DNA of 39,879 nucleotides from assembly GCA_029552745.1 (NCBI GenBank), contig JAKPDK010000186.1:1-39879 (forward strand), written 5' to 3'. Shown one piece after another: positions 1 to 7,108 of the stretch (its first letter is position 1; every line of letters starts with the position of its first letter). The stretch is from Candidatus Hydrogenedentota bacterium (GTDB taxonomy: Bacteria; Hydrogenedentota; Hydrogenedentia; Hydrogenedentales; SLHB01). Under the pieces are notes generated by a model, which had not been told where the DNA came from, searched no databases, and was given only the letters and a program-made list of their open reading frames with translations. The translations under genes were made by a program, and so were the position numbers.

Positions 1-72
1 GATTCAGGCGGGGGGCATGAATACGCGGACAGCCAGCAAGCAGAACTTGAATTTGTGGACGATGAAGATTAG
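1..72 (+). CDS. Small terminase 3' end (duplicate of 39739-39810)
   Basis: This is the last 23 codons and the TAG stop (70-72) of the small terminase gene, present here only because the window overlaps itself. The full gene is at 39229-39810. It should not be counted as a second gene or as a pseudogene. Confidence 0.85.
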   Translation, partial: DSGGGHEYADSQQAELEFVDDED

Positions 73-73
73 A

Positions 74-133
74 TTGTAGATTCATTTCATCGCGGCCCCT
101 CGTTGTAGGCGTCACGCTATTTTGAATCTACAA
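74..133. promoter_or_regulatory. Inverted repeat between small and large terminase genes
   Basis: A perfect 11-bp inverted repeat lies in the gap between the terminase genes. The left arm at 74-84 reads TTGTAGATTCA and the right arm at 123-133 reads TGAATCTACAA, with a 38-bp spacer. The right arm runs into an A-rich tract. No T-tract follows on either strand, so this is not an intrinsic terminator. By position it could be a terminase recognition site (cos or pac) or a protein-binding site. The same sequence recurs at the right end through the overlap. Confidence 0.5.
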
Positions 134-181
134 AAAAAAACAAAAAGCGAATTGACGATCAGACAATGAGGGGACGCACCT

Positions 182-1447
182 TTGCAAAAATACAAAGTTC
201 GATACAAACAAAACAAACATCAACGTGAATTTCACGCTGATCTTGTATCGCGTTTTTTGCATTTGTCCACGGGCTTCGGGGGCGGCAAGACCTACGCGCT
301 TTGCATGAAAGCCCTTCAACTTTCAATGTTGAACGCCCCTTATCACGGGGCCATTGTTGCGCCCGACTATCAAGAGTTCAAGAAGGATGTGTTGCCAGAA
401 ATGGAATCCATACTTCAGCGCAACGGCATTCCCTACAAGTATCACAAGACTGATCACTATTTCACCTTCCCCTGGACTCGCGGCAAATTGTTTGTGGCTT
501 CGGCTGACAAACCTATTCGTGGCCCGAACTGGGCGTTTGCGCTTATCAACGAAGTGACTCTGATCCCGCTTACGAAATACAAAGAAGTTGTGGGCCGTGT
601 GCGCGTGAAGAAAGCGCGATTCCCACAAGTTTGTTCTGTCGGCACACCCGAAGGGTATGTGTCTGAATACTACGAGTATTTCATTGCAAACCCACATCCG
701 AAGATGGCTGACAAACTTAGAATCATCTACGGCTCGACGGACGACAACGTGGACAACTTGCATGAGTTCTATCTTGAAAACTTAGAATCAGCCTACGATC
801 AGAAATGGATTGAAGCCTATCGCAAAGGTCTTTGGGTGAACATGGCTGAAAACCTTTTCTATTATTCGTATGATCCAAAGAAGAACCACGATTCAACAAT
901 CGACCGCGAAGAGTTCGGACAGTATCACGTTTCAATGGACTTCAACGTCGATCCGTTCTGCGCAACTGTTTGGGGCTACAACGGATATGAACTCTTTGGG
1001 ATTGAGTGCATCGAACTCAGAGGTGCGCAAGGGTATCGAACAGAAAACATGATCCAGGCGTTGAAAGAACGTGGATACAACCCCACAAATTCAATCATCT
1101 ATCCCGATCCGGCGGGCAAAGCGCGAAGCACAAAAGGTCTTCCCGATGTGACGATCTTGCGCAACGCTGGGTTTGAAGTGCGAGTCAAAAAGGTCGCGCC
1201 TTCATTCAGGGCGCGTCAGTTGAACGTGAACAACTTGCTGGACAAAGGACTGATCAAGTTTCATCCGGTTCGATGCAAAGAGTTGAAACGCGATTTTGAA
1301 GGCGTCGAACAGGATGTGATAACCCTTGAGAAGTCAAAGAAAAATCCGTTGTTGACACACTTCAGTGATGGGCTTGATTATATGTGTGACATTCTCTTCC
1401 CTTTCAGCGGCAACGCGAAAGCAACGAGACAAGAAAGGATGCGCTAG
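182..1447 (+). CDS. terL: Terminase large subunit (packaging ATPase/nuclease)
   Basis: This is the motor that pumps DNA into the prohead and cuts it. The protein has 421 residues. The Walker A motif is TGFGGGKT at residues 30-37 and the Walker B motif is ALINEVT around 120-126. A coupling-type CSVGTPEG follows at about 151-158. The RuvC-like nuclease acidic residues appear to be D253 (SMDFN), D309 (YPDPAG) and D396 or D399 (HFSDGLDY). The start is TTG at 182, chosen for the GAGGGGA ribosome site at 168-174, seven bases upstream. An ATG at 166 is out of frame. The stop overlaps the portal GTG by one base (TAGTG). Confidence 0.95.
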   Translation: MQKYKVRYKQNKHQREFHADLVSRFLHLSTGFGGGKTYALCMKALQLSMLNAPYHGAIVAPDYQEFKKDVLPEMESILQRNGIPYKYHKTDHYFTFPWTRGKLFVASADKPIRGPNWAFALINEVTLIPLTKYKEVVGRVRVKKARFPQVCSVGTPEGYVSEYYEYFIANPHPKMADKLRIIYGSTDDNVDNLHEFYLENLESAYDQKWIEAYRKGLWVNMAENLFYYSYDPKKNHDSTIDREEFGQYHVSMDFNVDPFCATVWGYNGYELFGIECIELRGAQGYRTENMIQALKERGYNPTNSIIYPDPAGKARSTKGLPDVTILRNAGFEVRVKKVAPSFRARQLNVNNLLDKGLIKFHPVRCKELKRDFEGVEQDVITLEKSKKNPLLTHFSDGLDYMCDILFPFSGNAKATRQERMR

Positions 1448-3159
1448 TGCGAATCAAAACAGAATCACAACTTCTTGATCCAGCGGTGCGGGCAAAGATC
1501 ATTGAAGAAATCGAATCCCGTGAAAACCAAACCAGAAAGTTTCAAGCCTATCGTCGCTATCAATGCTACAAGGACAAAACGAATCACTATGTTGTTGAGG
1601 CACTTCTTCGACAATTCGATGCGGACACCGTTGAAGAAATGCGATACGCGCTTTCAAACATTTCGATTGTCAAAAAGGTGATCGACAAACTTGCCCGCGT
1701 GTATAGCAACGGCGTTGAACGAACGATCAGCGGCAACGAAGCCGAAACAAAAAAACTGAAAGACATTGAGAAGCGTCTTGATGTCAACACGGCACTGAAG
1801 AGAACAAATCGCTTCTTGAAACTTGAGAAGAACGTCGATTTGTTTGTGAAGCCTTGTCCGGTTCAAAACTTTGACGGTTCTGAAACTAAATGGGCAATCA
1901 AACTCGAAGCCCTTTTGCCTTTCTTGTATGATGTCGTTGAAGACTACTACGACCGCACAAAAGCAATGTGTGTGATCTTGTCTGACTATCAGCCGCCCGC
2001 AACTTCACTTGCGCAATTCGATGGGAAGCGTTCACCGATCCCGCTCATTGCGGTGCCAGAACAAAATGCGAACGTGCCCGATGGCAAAGATCAAATCATT
2101 GCGGACAAGCCCGCTGATCAGAAAAACCATTCGTCACCGACAGGTGAAAAGACTTATGTGTTCTGGTCGAAGTCTTTGCATTTCACTTGCAATTCAAAAG
2201 GTGAAATCATCCCAGACGAAAAGAATCCAGAAAACAAAAACCCACTGGGCGTCTTCAATCACATCAACTTTGCGATTGATCAAGACGGTGCTTTCTGGGC
2301 TGAAGGCGGTGATGATTTGATCGACGGCGCAATCTTGATCAATGCTTTGATCACACACACGAATCATGTGGGCACTGTTCAGGGCTATGGTCAATTCTAT
2401 ATCACGGGCGAGAATCTTCCACGTTCGATCAAAGTAGGTCCGACAAAAGCAATTATCGCTGAATACAAAAAAGATGAACAGGCCGAACCAAAGATGGGAT
2501 TCTTGAATGCGAATCCGCAACTTGATTCGCTTCGTTCACTCATCGAAATGTATATCGCTTTGTTTTTGACGACGAACAATCTTTCGACAAGCGGCGTGTC
2601 CACACAACTTTCGAGTTCTGGCACTTTGCCTTCGGGCATCGCGCTGATCATCGACAAAGCTGAATCGCTTGAAGATGTGCAAGATCAACGTCAGGTGTTT
2701 GTCGATAAGGAAGCGGACATCTTTGAAGCTATCAACGCCGTGTTGACTACATACGGCGATGAGAATTTGATTGATGAACTCAAAGGGCTTTCATTGTCTG
2801 AAGGATTCAAAAAGAACTTCAGCGTGAAGTTCAACGATCCGACTCCGATCATGTCTGAAAAAGAAAAACTTGAAAACTTGAAACTTCGTCAAGACCTTGG
2901 CATCGACACAATGTTGTCTTTGTTGATGAAAGACGATCCGACGCTTGATGAAAAACAAGCCGAAGAAAAACTCAAGAAGTTGATTGAACAGCGAATCAAA
3001 GAAAAGATGCTTGAATCTGAAGCGATGAAAGCGGCGGGCATTGAATACGAAACTGATCCAGCAAACCCAGACGATCCAAACAACCCGAACCCAGACGATC
3101 CGGCTGAAGACGACATGGAAGGTGAAGACGATGAAGGTGACGGGCAAAACGATCAGTGA
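1447..3159 (+). CDS. Portal protein (SPP1 gp6-like)
   Basis: The 570-residue protein is the dodecameric ring at one capsid vertex through which DNA enters and leaves. It directly follows the large terminase and has the length and overall pattern of the SPP1 gp6-type portal family: a helical N-terminal part, then a segment near residues 355-425 (MYIALFLTTNN and a serine-rich stretch) ahead of the long helical crown region. The C-terminus is a highly acidic Asp/Pro/Asn tail (residues ~535-570). The GTG start shares its first base with the terminase stop. The 3' end overlaps the next gene by 29 bases. The family assignment rests on position and sequence feel rather than a search. Confidence 0.85.
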   Translation: MRIKTESQLLDPAVRAKIIEEIESRENQTRKFQAYRRYQCYKDKTNHYVVEALLRQFDADTVEEMRYALSNISIVKKVIDKLARVYSNGVERTISGNEAETKKLKDIEKRLDVNTALKRTNRFLKLEKNVDLFVKPCPVQNFDGSETKWAIKLEALLPFLYDVVEDYYDRTKAMCVILSDYQPPATSLAQFDGKRSPIPLIAVPEQNANVPDGKDQIIADKPADQKNHSSPTGEKTYVFWSKSLHFTCNSKGEIIPDEKNPENKNPLGVFNHINFAIDQDGAFWAEGGDDLIDGAILINALITHTNHVGTVQGYGQFYITGENLPRSIKVGPTKAIIAEYKKDEQAEPKMGFLNANPQLDSLRSLIEMYIALFLTTNNLSTSGVSTQLSSSGTLPSGIALIIDKAESLEDVQDQRQVFVDKEADIFEAINAVLTTYGDENLIDELKGLSLSEGFKKNFSVKFNDPTPIMSEKEKLENLKLRQDLGIDTMLSLLMKDDPTLDEKQAEEKLKKLIEQRIKEKMLESEAMKAAGIEYETDPANPDDPNNPNPDDPAEDDMEGEDDEGDGQNDQ

Positions 3160-3778
3160 TTCTGAAACATCGGTTGAGATTGATCTTTTTGAAGGTCGAT
3201 CTTTGCCGTTGAAAGTGAAGAAGCGCATTCAAGAAGATGTCGGCAACTATCTTGTCGAACAGACACTTGTTGCGATGAACGAAAAGAAGTCGCCTGTCCA
3301 GGGGGAAGGCGGCTTCAAAGCATTGTCAAAAAACTATCGAAAAAGAAAACTTGAAGAAGTGGGATCGGGCGAAGCGAACTTGGAGTTCGACGGCGTGATG
3401 AAAGATGAACTCAATTTCTATCCAACAAAGAACGGGATTGAAATAGGTGTTTACGGCGAACGCGCCAGGGCCGCTGACGGCCACAACAATTTGTCAGGCA
3501 AAAGTTCTTTGCCCACTCGAAGGTTCTTGCCGGATGAAGGCCAGACCTACAAGAAGTCGATCCAGGCTGAAGTTGATCGAATTGTGGCCGATGCTATAAG
3601 TGAAGAAGTCGGATTCAAAAAATCAGACTTCAAAGGTGTCACAACGAAGAAAGAACTTTTTGATATTCTCGCACAGAAGTTCGGCCCGATGTCTCGCGCC
3701 GAACTCACGCTTGCGGTATTCAGAAACGAAGACCTTGTTGAAATTCTATCAGACTTAGATTTGCTGGGGTTCTTCTAG
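3131..3778 (+). CDS. Neck / virion morphogenesis-like protein, copy 1
   Basis: A protein of about 215 residues directly after the portal. The frame is open from 3041, but the ATG at 3131 has a good ribosome site (GGAAGGTG at 3117-3124, six bases upstream), so I start there. Visible motifs are SPVQGEGGF near residue 45, a leucine-rich GVM segment, an IGVYGERA strand and PTRRFLPDEGQTY. This layout resembles tail-completion or virion-morphogenesis proteins (HK97 gp10 or Mu gpG type), which end in a conserved P-R-R-F-(I/L)-P element. The next gene shows the same plan, so the two may be paralogues. The exact role is uncertain. Confidence 0.6.
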   Translation: MKVTGKTISDSETSVEIDLFEGRSLPLKVKKRIQEDVGNYLVEQTLVAMNEKKSPVQGEGGFKALSKNYRKRKLEEVGSGEANLEFDGVMKDELNFYPTKNGIEIGVYGERARAADGHNNLSGKSSLPTRRFLPDEGQTYKKSIQAEVDRIVADAISEEVGFKKSDFKGVTTKKELFDILAQKFGPMSRAELTLAVFRNEDLVEILSDLDLLGFF

Positions 3779-4284
3779 TGTTCAAAGTAAAGGTCTCATC
3801 GAAATTTCGGGCAACGATTCAAAACAAACTAAACAAAGTTGTTGATGCAAAGTTTGTTCAGGATATGCAATCCGAAGTTGTGGACGGTGAAATCAAACGA
3901 ATGATTGCGGCGGGTGTTTCGCCCGTTGATTCCTATGAAGGCAATCGAAGATTTCGCGGATACAAAAACCCGAAGAAATATCCAGGCGACAAAAAGTCGA
4001 AGCGTCCTGTTTCACTTTATTTGTCCGGTGTGATGCTTTCTTTCTACAAAGCGGTTCGTGTTTCGGGCCGAAGACTCACGCTTGGAATCACGACCGATGC
4101 GCCTGAAGAAGTGAAGGTGCGGGCCGTTGCGAACAATGTCGGCACCGTGTCCAGATCGGGTGCCGAGGCTATCCCGCCCCGTCGATTCATCCCGTTGAAG
4201 GGCGAGACTTTCAGAATTTCTGTGCTGCGCAAAATAAAAAATCTTTACGCACGGCGAATTAAGGCCCTACTATCTTCAAAGTGA
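3778..4284 (+). CDS. Neck / virion morphogenesis-like protein, copy 2
   Basis: A 168-residue basic protein starting with GTG at 3778, which overlaps the previous TAG stop by one base; GGGG lies eight bases upstream. It carries the same ordered elements as its neighbour: SPVDSYEG near residue 47, LYLSGVMLSFYKA, a strand LTLGITTD, and IPPRRFIPLKGETF near the C-terminus. This is typical of gp10/gpG-like neck or tail-completion families. Two tandem members before the scaffold gene are unusual. The function is inferred from motifs and position only. Confidence 0.55.
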   Translation: MFKVKVSSKFRATIQNKLNKVVDAKFVQDMQSEVVDGEIKRMIAAGVSPVDSYEGNRRFRGYKNPKKYPGDKKSKRPVSLYLSGVMLSFYKAVRVSGRRLTLGITTDAPEEVKVRAVANNVGTVSRSGAEAIPPRRFIPLKGETFRISVLRKIKNLYARRIKALLSSK

Positions 4285-4345
4285 TTGCCGTGCAATCGCC
4301 ACGCGCAAGATGTTCTTCGTGTGATAATTTGAAAGGAAGGCGACT

Positions 4346-5050
4346 ATGCCTAAGATGATCCCAGCCGTTGATGCTGACGGCAAACCTATTTTGAATGCGG
4401 ACGGTACTCCAAAGATGATCGAGGTACCAGACGACAATCCAAACCCAAACGATCCCCCAGTCGATCCCCCTACTGAATCGCTTGTGTCGAAAGAAGCATA
4501 CGACAGAGTGAAAGCGGATATGCACAAGTTCAAGCAAGAAAAGGCTGAACTTGAAAGACGTTTGGCTGAAATGAAAGTTCAAGGCCACAAAGAAAAGGAA
4601 GACTGGAAGTCAGTTGCCGAACACCATGAAACAACGGCAAAAGAACTTCAAGCCAAGTATGAGGGACTGAAGTCGAGTCTAGTTGCTGAAAAGAAGTTCA
4701 GTGCCCTTTCAGCCGAGGCTATGAAACAAGGGATCAACCCCGCGTCTCTGCCTGATTTAGAATTGCTTGACTTTGACGAATTGACTGTCGAGACTACAAG
4801 CACAGGCAAGATTCTTGTGTCTGGGGCCGACAGAGCCATTGCAAAACTTAAGACTCTTCGCCCACACTGGTTCACTAAGACAGTGCCTTCAGTGAATCCT
4901 TCAACCCCGAATCTGGGGACGCCACAAAACGGGACCGTGACAATTGCGGACCTGAACAACGCCGAAGCTCAATGGAAGAAAACAAAGTCTGACGTTGACA
5001 AGAAAGCGTATTTCGACCTGATCCAAAGATACAAAGCCCAGGGGGGCTAA
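4346..5050 (+). CDS. Capsid scaffolding protein
   Basis: A 234-residue acidic, helical protein immediately before the coat gene, the normal place for a scaffold. Residues 1-45 are rich in Pro, Asp and Asn. Residues ~46-115 form a strongly charged coiled-coil region. The C-terminal part (residues ~205-234) is a short basic helix, the kind of element that contacts the coat protein in known scaffolds. AAGGAAGG at 4333-4340 is a strong ribosome site five bases before the ATG. No protease gene is evident nearby, so the scaffold may leave the shell without being cleaved. Confidence 0.8.
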   Translation: MPKMIPAVDADGKPILNADGTPKMIEVPDDNPNPNDPPVDPPTESLVSKEAYDRVKADMHKFKQEKAELERRLAEMKVQGHKEKEDWKSVAEHHETTAKELQAKYEGLKSSLVAEKKFSALSAEAMKQGINPASLPDLELLDFDELTVETTSTGKILVSGADRAIAKLKTLRPHWFTKTVPSVNPSTPNLGTPQNGTVTIADLNNAEAQWKKTKSDVDKKAYFDLIQRYKAQGG

Positions 5051-5079
5051 GTTTATTTTAAAACAAAAGGAGACAACAC

Positions 5080-5925
5080 ATGCCAAACGCATTTATGACG
5101 ACTGGGGCTGAAGTCAGTGCCATCGTCCCTAAACAATGGTCCGAAAAATATTATGATGTTCTTCTGGCCGAATTGCCGATGAACTCTATTATCAGCCGTG
5201 ACTATGAAGGTGAAATCCAAAACTTGGGTGATACCGTCAACATCCCGACTGTGCCCGAGTTCAACGAAGGGACAGAACTTCCCGAAGCCGATGCGAATGA
5301 TGCCGAGGCGGTGACTGTCACTACTCAACCGCTTGTGATCAACAAGCGAATCGTGAAGGACTTTATTGTCACAAACAAAGCCCTTCTTCAGTCGATCCCG
5401 TTCGTTGACAAGTTGAAAGACTTGGCAATCTACTCGATCAACAAAAAGATTCACTCGTTGATCTTGTCGTTGACGGTGCCTTCAGCGGCGGCCCCTGATC
5501 ACACGATCACGGCTGTCACGCCTGGGACGTTCGCACTTGCGGACATCCTTGCGCTGAAAGAACTTCTCGACAATCAAAACGTGCCGATGGCTGATCGTCA
5601 CTTCGGTCTCGGTGCTGGACCTTTGAATGATGTGTTCAACATCACAGGGTTCACATCGTCTGACTTCGTGGCGAGTGGAAGTCCGCTTCAGTCCGGCCAG
5701 TTGCCCGCGCAACTTGTTGGATTCATGCCGCACTTCTCGACTCTGTTCGGTTCTACGGTGTACGCATTCCACTCTTCGTATTTCACAATGGCCGCACAAC
5801 AAGGCATGGCCGTGAAAGAATACGACTTGGGTGTTGAAGGTCGTCGTGCATCCCGTGTGAACTGTGACACCCTTATCGGGTTGAAACAATTGTCGAACCT
5901 TCGCGTTGCGACTTGCACAGTCTAA
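5080..5925 (+). CDS. Major capsid protein (HK97-fold)
   Basis: A 281-residue protein following the scaffold. The N-terminal segment has an ISRDYEGEI element followed by LGDTVNIP and then a region rich in Glu/Ala/Thr, matching the N-arm and E-loop pattern of P22-type or related HK97-fold coat proteins. The C-terminal part is a mixed alpha/beta A- and P-domain region ending in LRVATCTV. AAAGGAG stands before the ATG. The stop is followed at once by a strong hairpin terminator, consistent with high, separately controlled expression. No N-terminal delta-domain or protease signature is seen. Confidence 0.88.
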   Translation: MPNAFMTTGAEVSAIVPKQWSEKYYDVLLAELPMNSIISRDYEGEIQNLGDTVNIPTVPEFNEGTELPEADANDAEAVTVTTQPLVINKRIVKDFIVTNKALLQSIPFVDKLKDLAIYSINKKIHSLILSLTVPSAAAPDHTITAVTPGTFALADILALKELLDNQNVPMADRHFGLGAGPLNDVFNITGFTSSDFVASGSPLQSGQLPAQLVGFMPHFSTLFGSTVYAFHSSYFTMAAQQGMAVKEYDLGVEGRRASRVNCDTLIGLKQLSNLRVATCTV

Positions 5926-5937
5926 CCAAAACCAAAA

Positions 5938-5995
5938 CCCCGCATTGCTTCGGTGATCGGGTGCGGGGCCGTTCTAGGACGGCCCTTTGCTTTTT
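5938..5995 (+). terminator. Two overlapping hairpins, intrinsic terminator after coat gene
   Basis: Hairpin 1 pairs CCCCGCA (5938-5944) with TGCGGGG (5962-5968). Hairpin 2 pairs GGGCCGT (5966-5972) with ACGGCCC (5979-5985) and is followed by TTTGCTTTTT. Hairpin 2 is a standard intrinsic terminator. The arms overlap at 5966-5968, so the two stems compete, which could tune readthrough into the downstream head and tail genes. Confidence 0.85.
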
Positions 5996-6042
5996 CAAAA
6001 ACCAAAACCCTAAGAAGGGGTTTCAAACCGAAAGGACTGTAA

Positions 6043-6246
6043 GTGTTGCCAAGAACGACGCGACTTAGATGGGTGTCCGCAAAAAAGCCCGAGACAATTC
6101 AGGCTTTTTGCGATGCGCTCGATAAGCGCATCGAAATTAAATCAATCGTTCAGTCGGGCGGGTTGTGGTTTTTGTGGTTCGTGCCCGACGACAAACGCGC
6201 CGACATCAAATCAGGTCGGCTGAAAGAAGTGAAAAATGAGAACTGA
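6043..6246 (+). CDS. Hypothetical small protein
   Basis: A 67-residue protein of unknown function. The start is GTG at 6043 with AAAGGA about seven bases upstream. It is basic and mixed alpha/beta, with an aromatic GLWFLWFVPDD segment around residues 40-50. The 3' end overlaps the next gene by 11 bases, suggesting translational coupling. It lies just after the coat terminator, where phages often carry small head-associated genes, but nothing in the sequence shows a function. Confidence 0.6.
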   Translation: MLPRTTRLRWVSAKKPETIQAFCDALDKRIEIKSIVQSGGLWFLWFVPDDKRADIKSGRLKEVKNEN

Positions 6247-6562
6247 AGTTATTTCTGAAGCAAGCGAGAAGGCACAAGCCGCCGCTTTGAAAACACAAAT
6301 GGACATGGTGAAAAACCACGGGACAAAATTTTTGATGAGACAAATCGAATCAGAAAACACTTCGCCGGAATACAAAGCCGCTTGCGAAGCTGAACTTGCC
6401 CGTCGTGAAGAAATCTACAAAGCAGAAAGAAAAGTTGCTGCGCCCGCGCCCGCACCTGAAGTGCCGCCCGCTGATCCGCAAGGTTCTGGGGATTCGCAAG
6501 GTTCTGGGGATTCGCAAGGTTCAGGCGAAGGACAAGACGAAGAAAACACCCCGTCGGCATAG
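6236..6562 (+). CDS. Hypothetical protein with Gly/Ser/Asp repeat tail
   Basis: A 108-residue protein of unknown function. Residues 1-65 are charged and helical. Residues 67-80 are Ala/Pro-rich. The C-terminus holds repeated QGSGDS hexapeptides, encoded by an 18-bp tandem repeat, and ends acidic. A helix with a low-complexity flexible tail next to the coat gene would suit a head-associated or linker role, but that is inference. The start overlaps the previous gene. Confidence 0.6.
   Translation: MRTEVISEASEKAQAAALKTQMDMVKNHGTKFLMRQIESENTSPEYKAACEAELARREEIYKAERKVAAPAPAPEVPPADPQGSGDSQGSGDSQGSGEGQDEENTPSA
6477..6522 (+). repeat. 18-bp tandem repeat inside 6236-6562
   Basis: The unit CGCAAGGTTCTGGGGATT occurs at 6477-6494 and 6495-6512, with a partial third copy from 6513. 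It encodes the Gln-Gly-Ser-Gly-Asp-Ser repeat and stays in frame, so copy number could vary without breaking the gene. Confidence 0.85.
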
Positions 6563-6629
6563 TGCTGACGGGCCACAATTTAGCCGTTCAAAAACTCTTT
6601 TGTTTTTGTGACCGAAAGGTTCAAGGGGT

Positions 6630-6905
6630 ATGCCGAACGTAGATGATCATGGACTAGAAGTCCTAAAGAAAGCCGCGCAAAATCTTGATCCCGTCAAAAA
6701 ACGGGACTACGCGCTTCAGGTCGTGTCGAAACTTCCGTTCGCACCGCCCTGGAATACTGACTATATTCGATCAACCCTTGACGGCCTCGTTCAAACTATC
6801 GTTTACAAAACAGGCGGTGCCGCTGGCACCGTTCTGAAAACAATCACAATCACATACGACGACTGTGACTTCCAAAACTACACAGTGGAAGTGAGTTCGC
6901 CGTGA
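6630..6905 (+). CDS. Hypothetical small protein
   Basis: A 91-residue protein of unknown function with an ATG at 6630 and AAGGGG just upstream. The N-terminal half is helical (DHGLEVLKKAAQNLDPVKKRDYA); the C-terminal half is a beta-rich stretch (TVLKTITITYDD, then YTVEVSS). It shares the TGATG junction with the next gene and belongs to the rightward head-region operon. The short size and beta-rich end would fit a small virion protein, without direct evidence. Confidence 0.6.
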   Translation: MPNVDDHGLEVLKKAAQNLDPVKKRDYALQVVSKLPFAPPWNTDYIRSTLDGLVQTIVYKTGGAAGTVLKTITITYDDCDFQNYTVEVSSP

Positions 6906-7108
6906 TGTTTGAAATCAACCCATTCACAGGCGAGTTCGTTCAAGGGAAGCCAGAAAACAAAAATTTCGGCCCCTTCACACATTTCGATTGCGGCTTGCTT
7001 GCTGATCTTGATTTCAATTCTTTTCACAAAATCGACTGTGACGATCTTCCTATTTGTTGCAGCAAAAGAAAAATTGACTTGGGGGCTTTAGATGAGTGCG
7101 GTGACTAG
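6905..7108 (+). CDS. Hypothetical small Cys/Asp-rich protein
   Basis: A 67-residue protein. A GTG at 6902 is also in frame, but the ATG at 6905 overlaps the previous TGA (TGATG) and is the more natural start. It contains five cysteines, with CGLLADLDF, CDDLPICCSK and a terminal DECGD, so metal binding or disulfides are possible. Its 3' end overlaps the fibre gene by 17 bases, suggesting coupled synthesis. The function is unknown. Confidence 0.55.
   Translation: MFEINPFTGEFVQGKPENKNFGPFTHFDCGLLADLDFNSFHKIDCDDLPICCSKRKIDLGALDECGD

Larger units (their letters stand above)
1..141. repeat. Left copy of 141-bp exact terminal direct repeat
   Basis: The first 141 bases are identical to the last 141 (39739-39879). 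The repeat begins inside the 3' end of the small terminase gene and ends in the A-rich stretch before the large terminase gene. Such an overlap is what an assembler leaves when it closes a circular path, and 141 is the largest default k-mer of at least one common metagenome assembler. It is therefore more likely an artefact of a circular or circularly permuted genome than a true packaged terminal repeat. Confidence 0.95.

Noticed and set aside
1-141. True T7-like terminal repeats
   Set aside because: The repeat breaks a gene and has the exact length of an assembler k-mer; no feature marks it as a packaging end.
323-763. 146-codon minus-strand ORF inside the large terminase gene
   Set aside because: It is a shadow of the terminase, whose motifs are all present on the plus strand.
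4320-4328. Extended -10 promoter (TGTGATAAT) before the scaffold gene
   Set aside because: The predicted transcript start would fall within the ribosome-binding site, and there is no -35 element, so it is not convincing.
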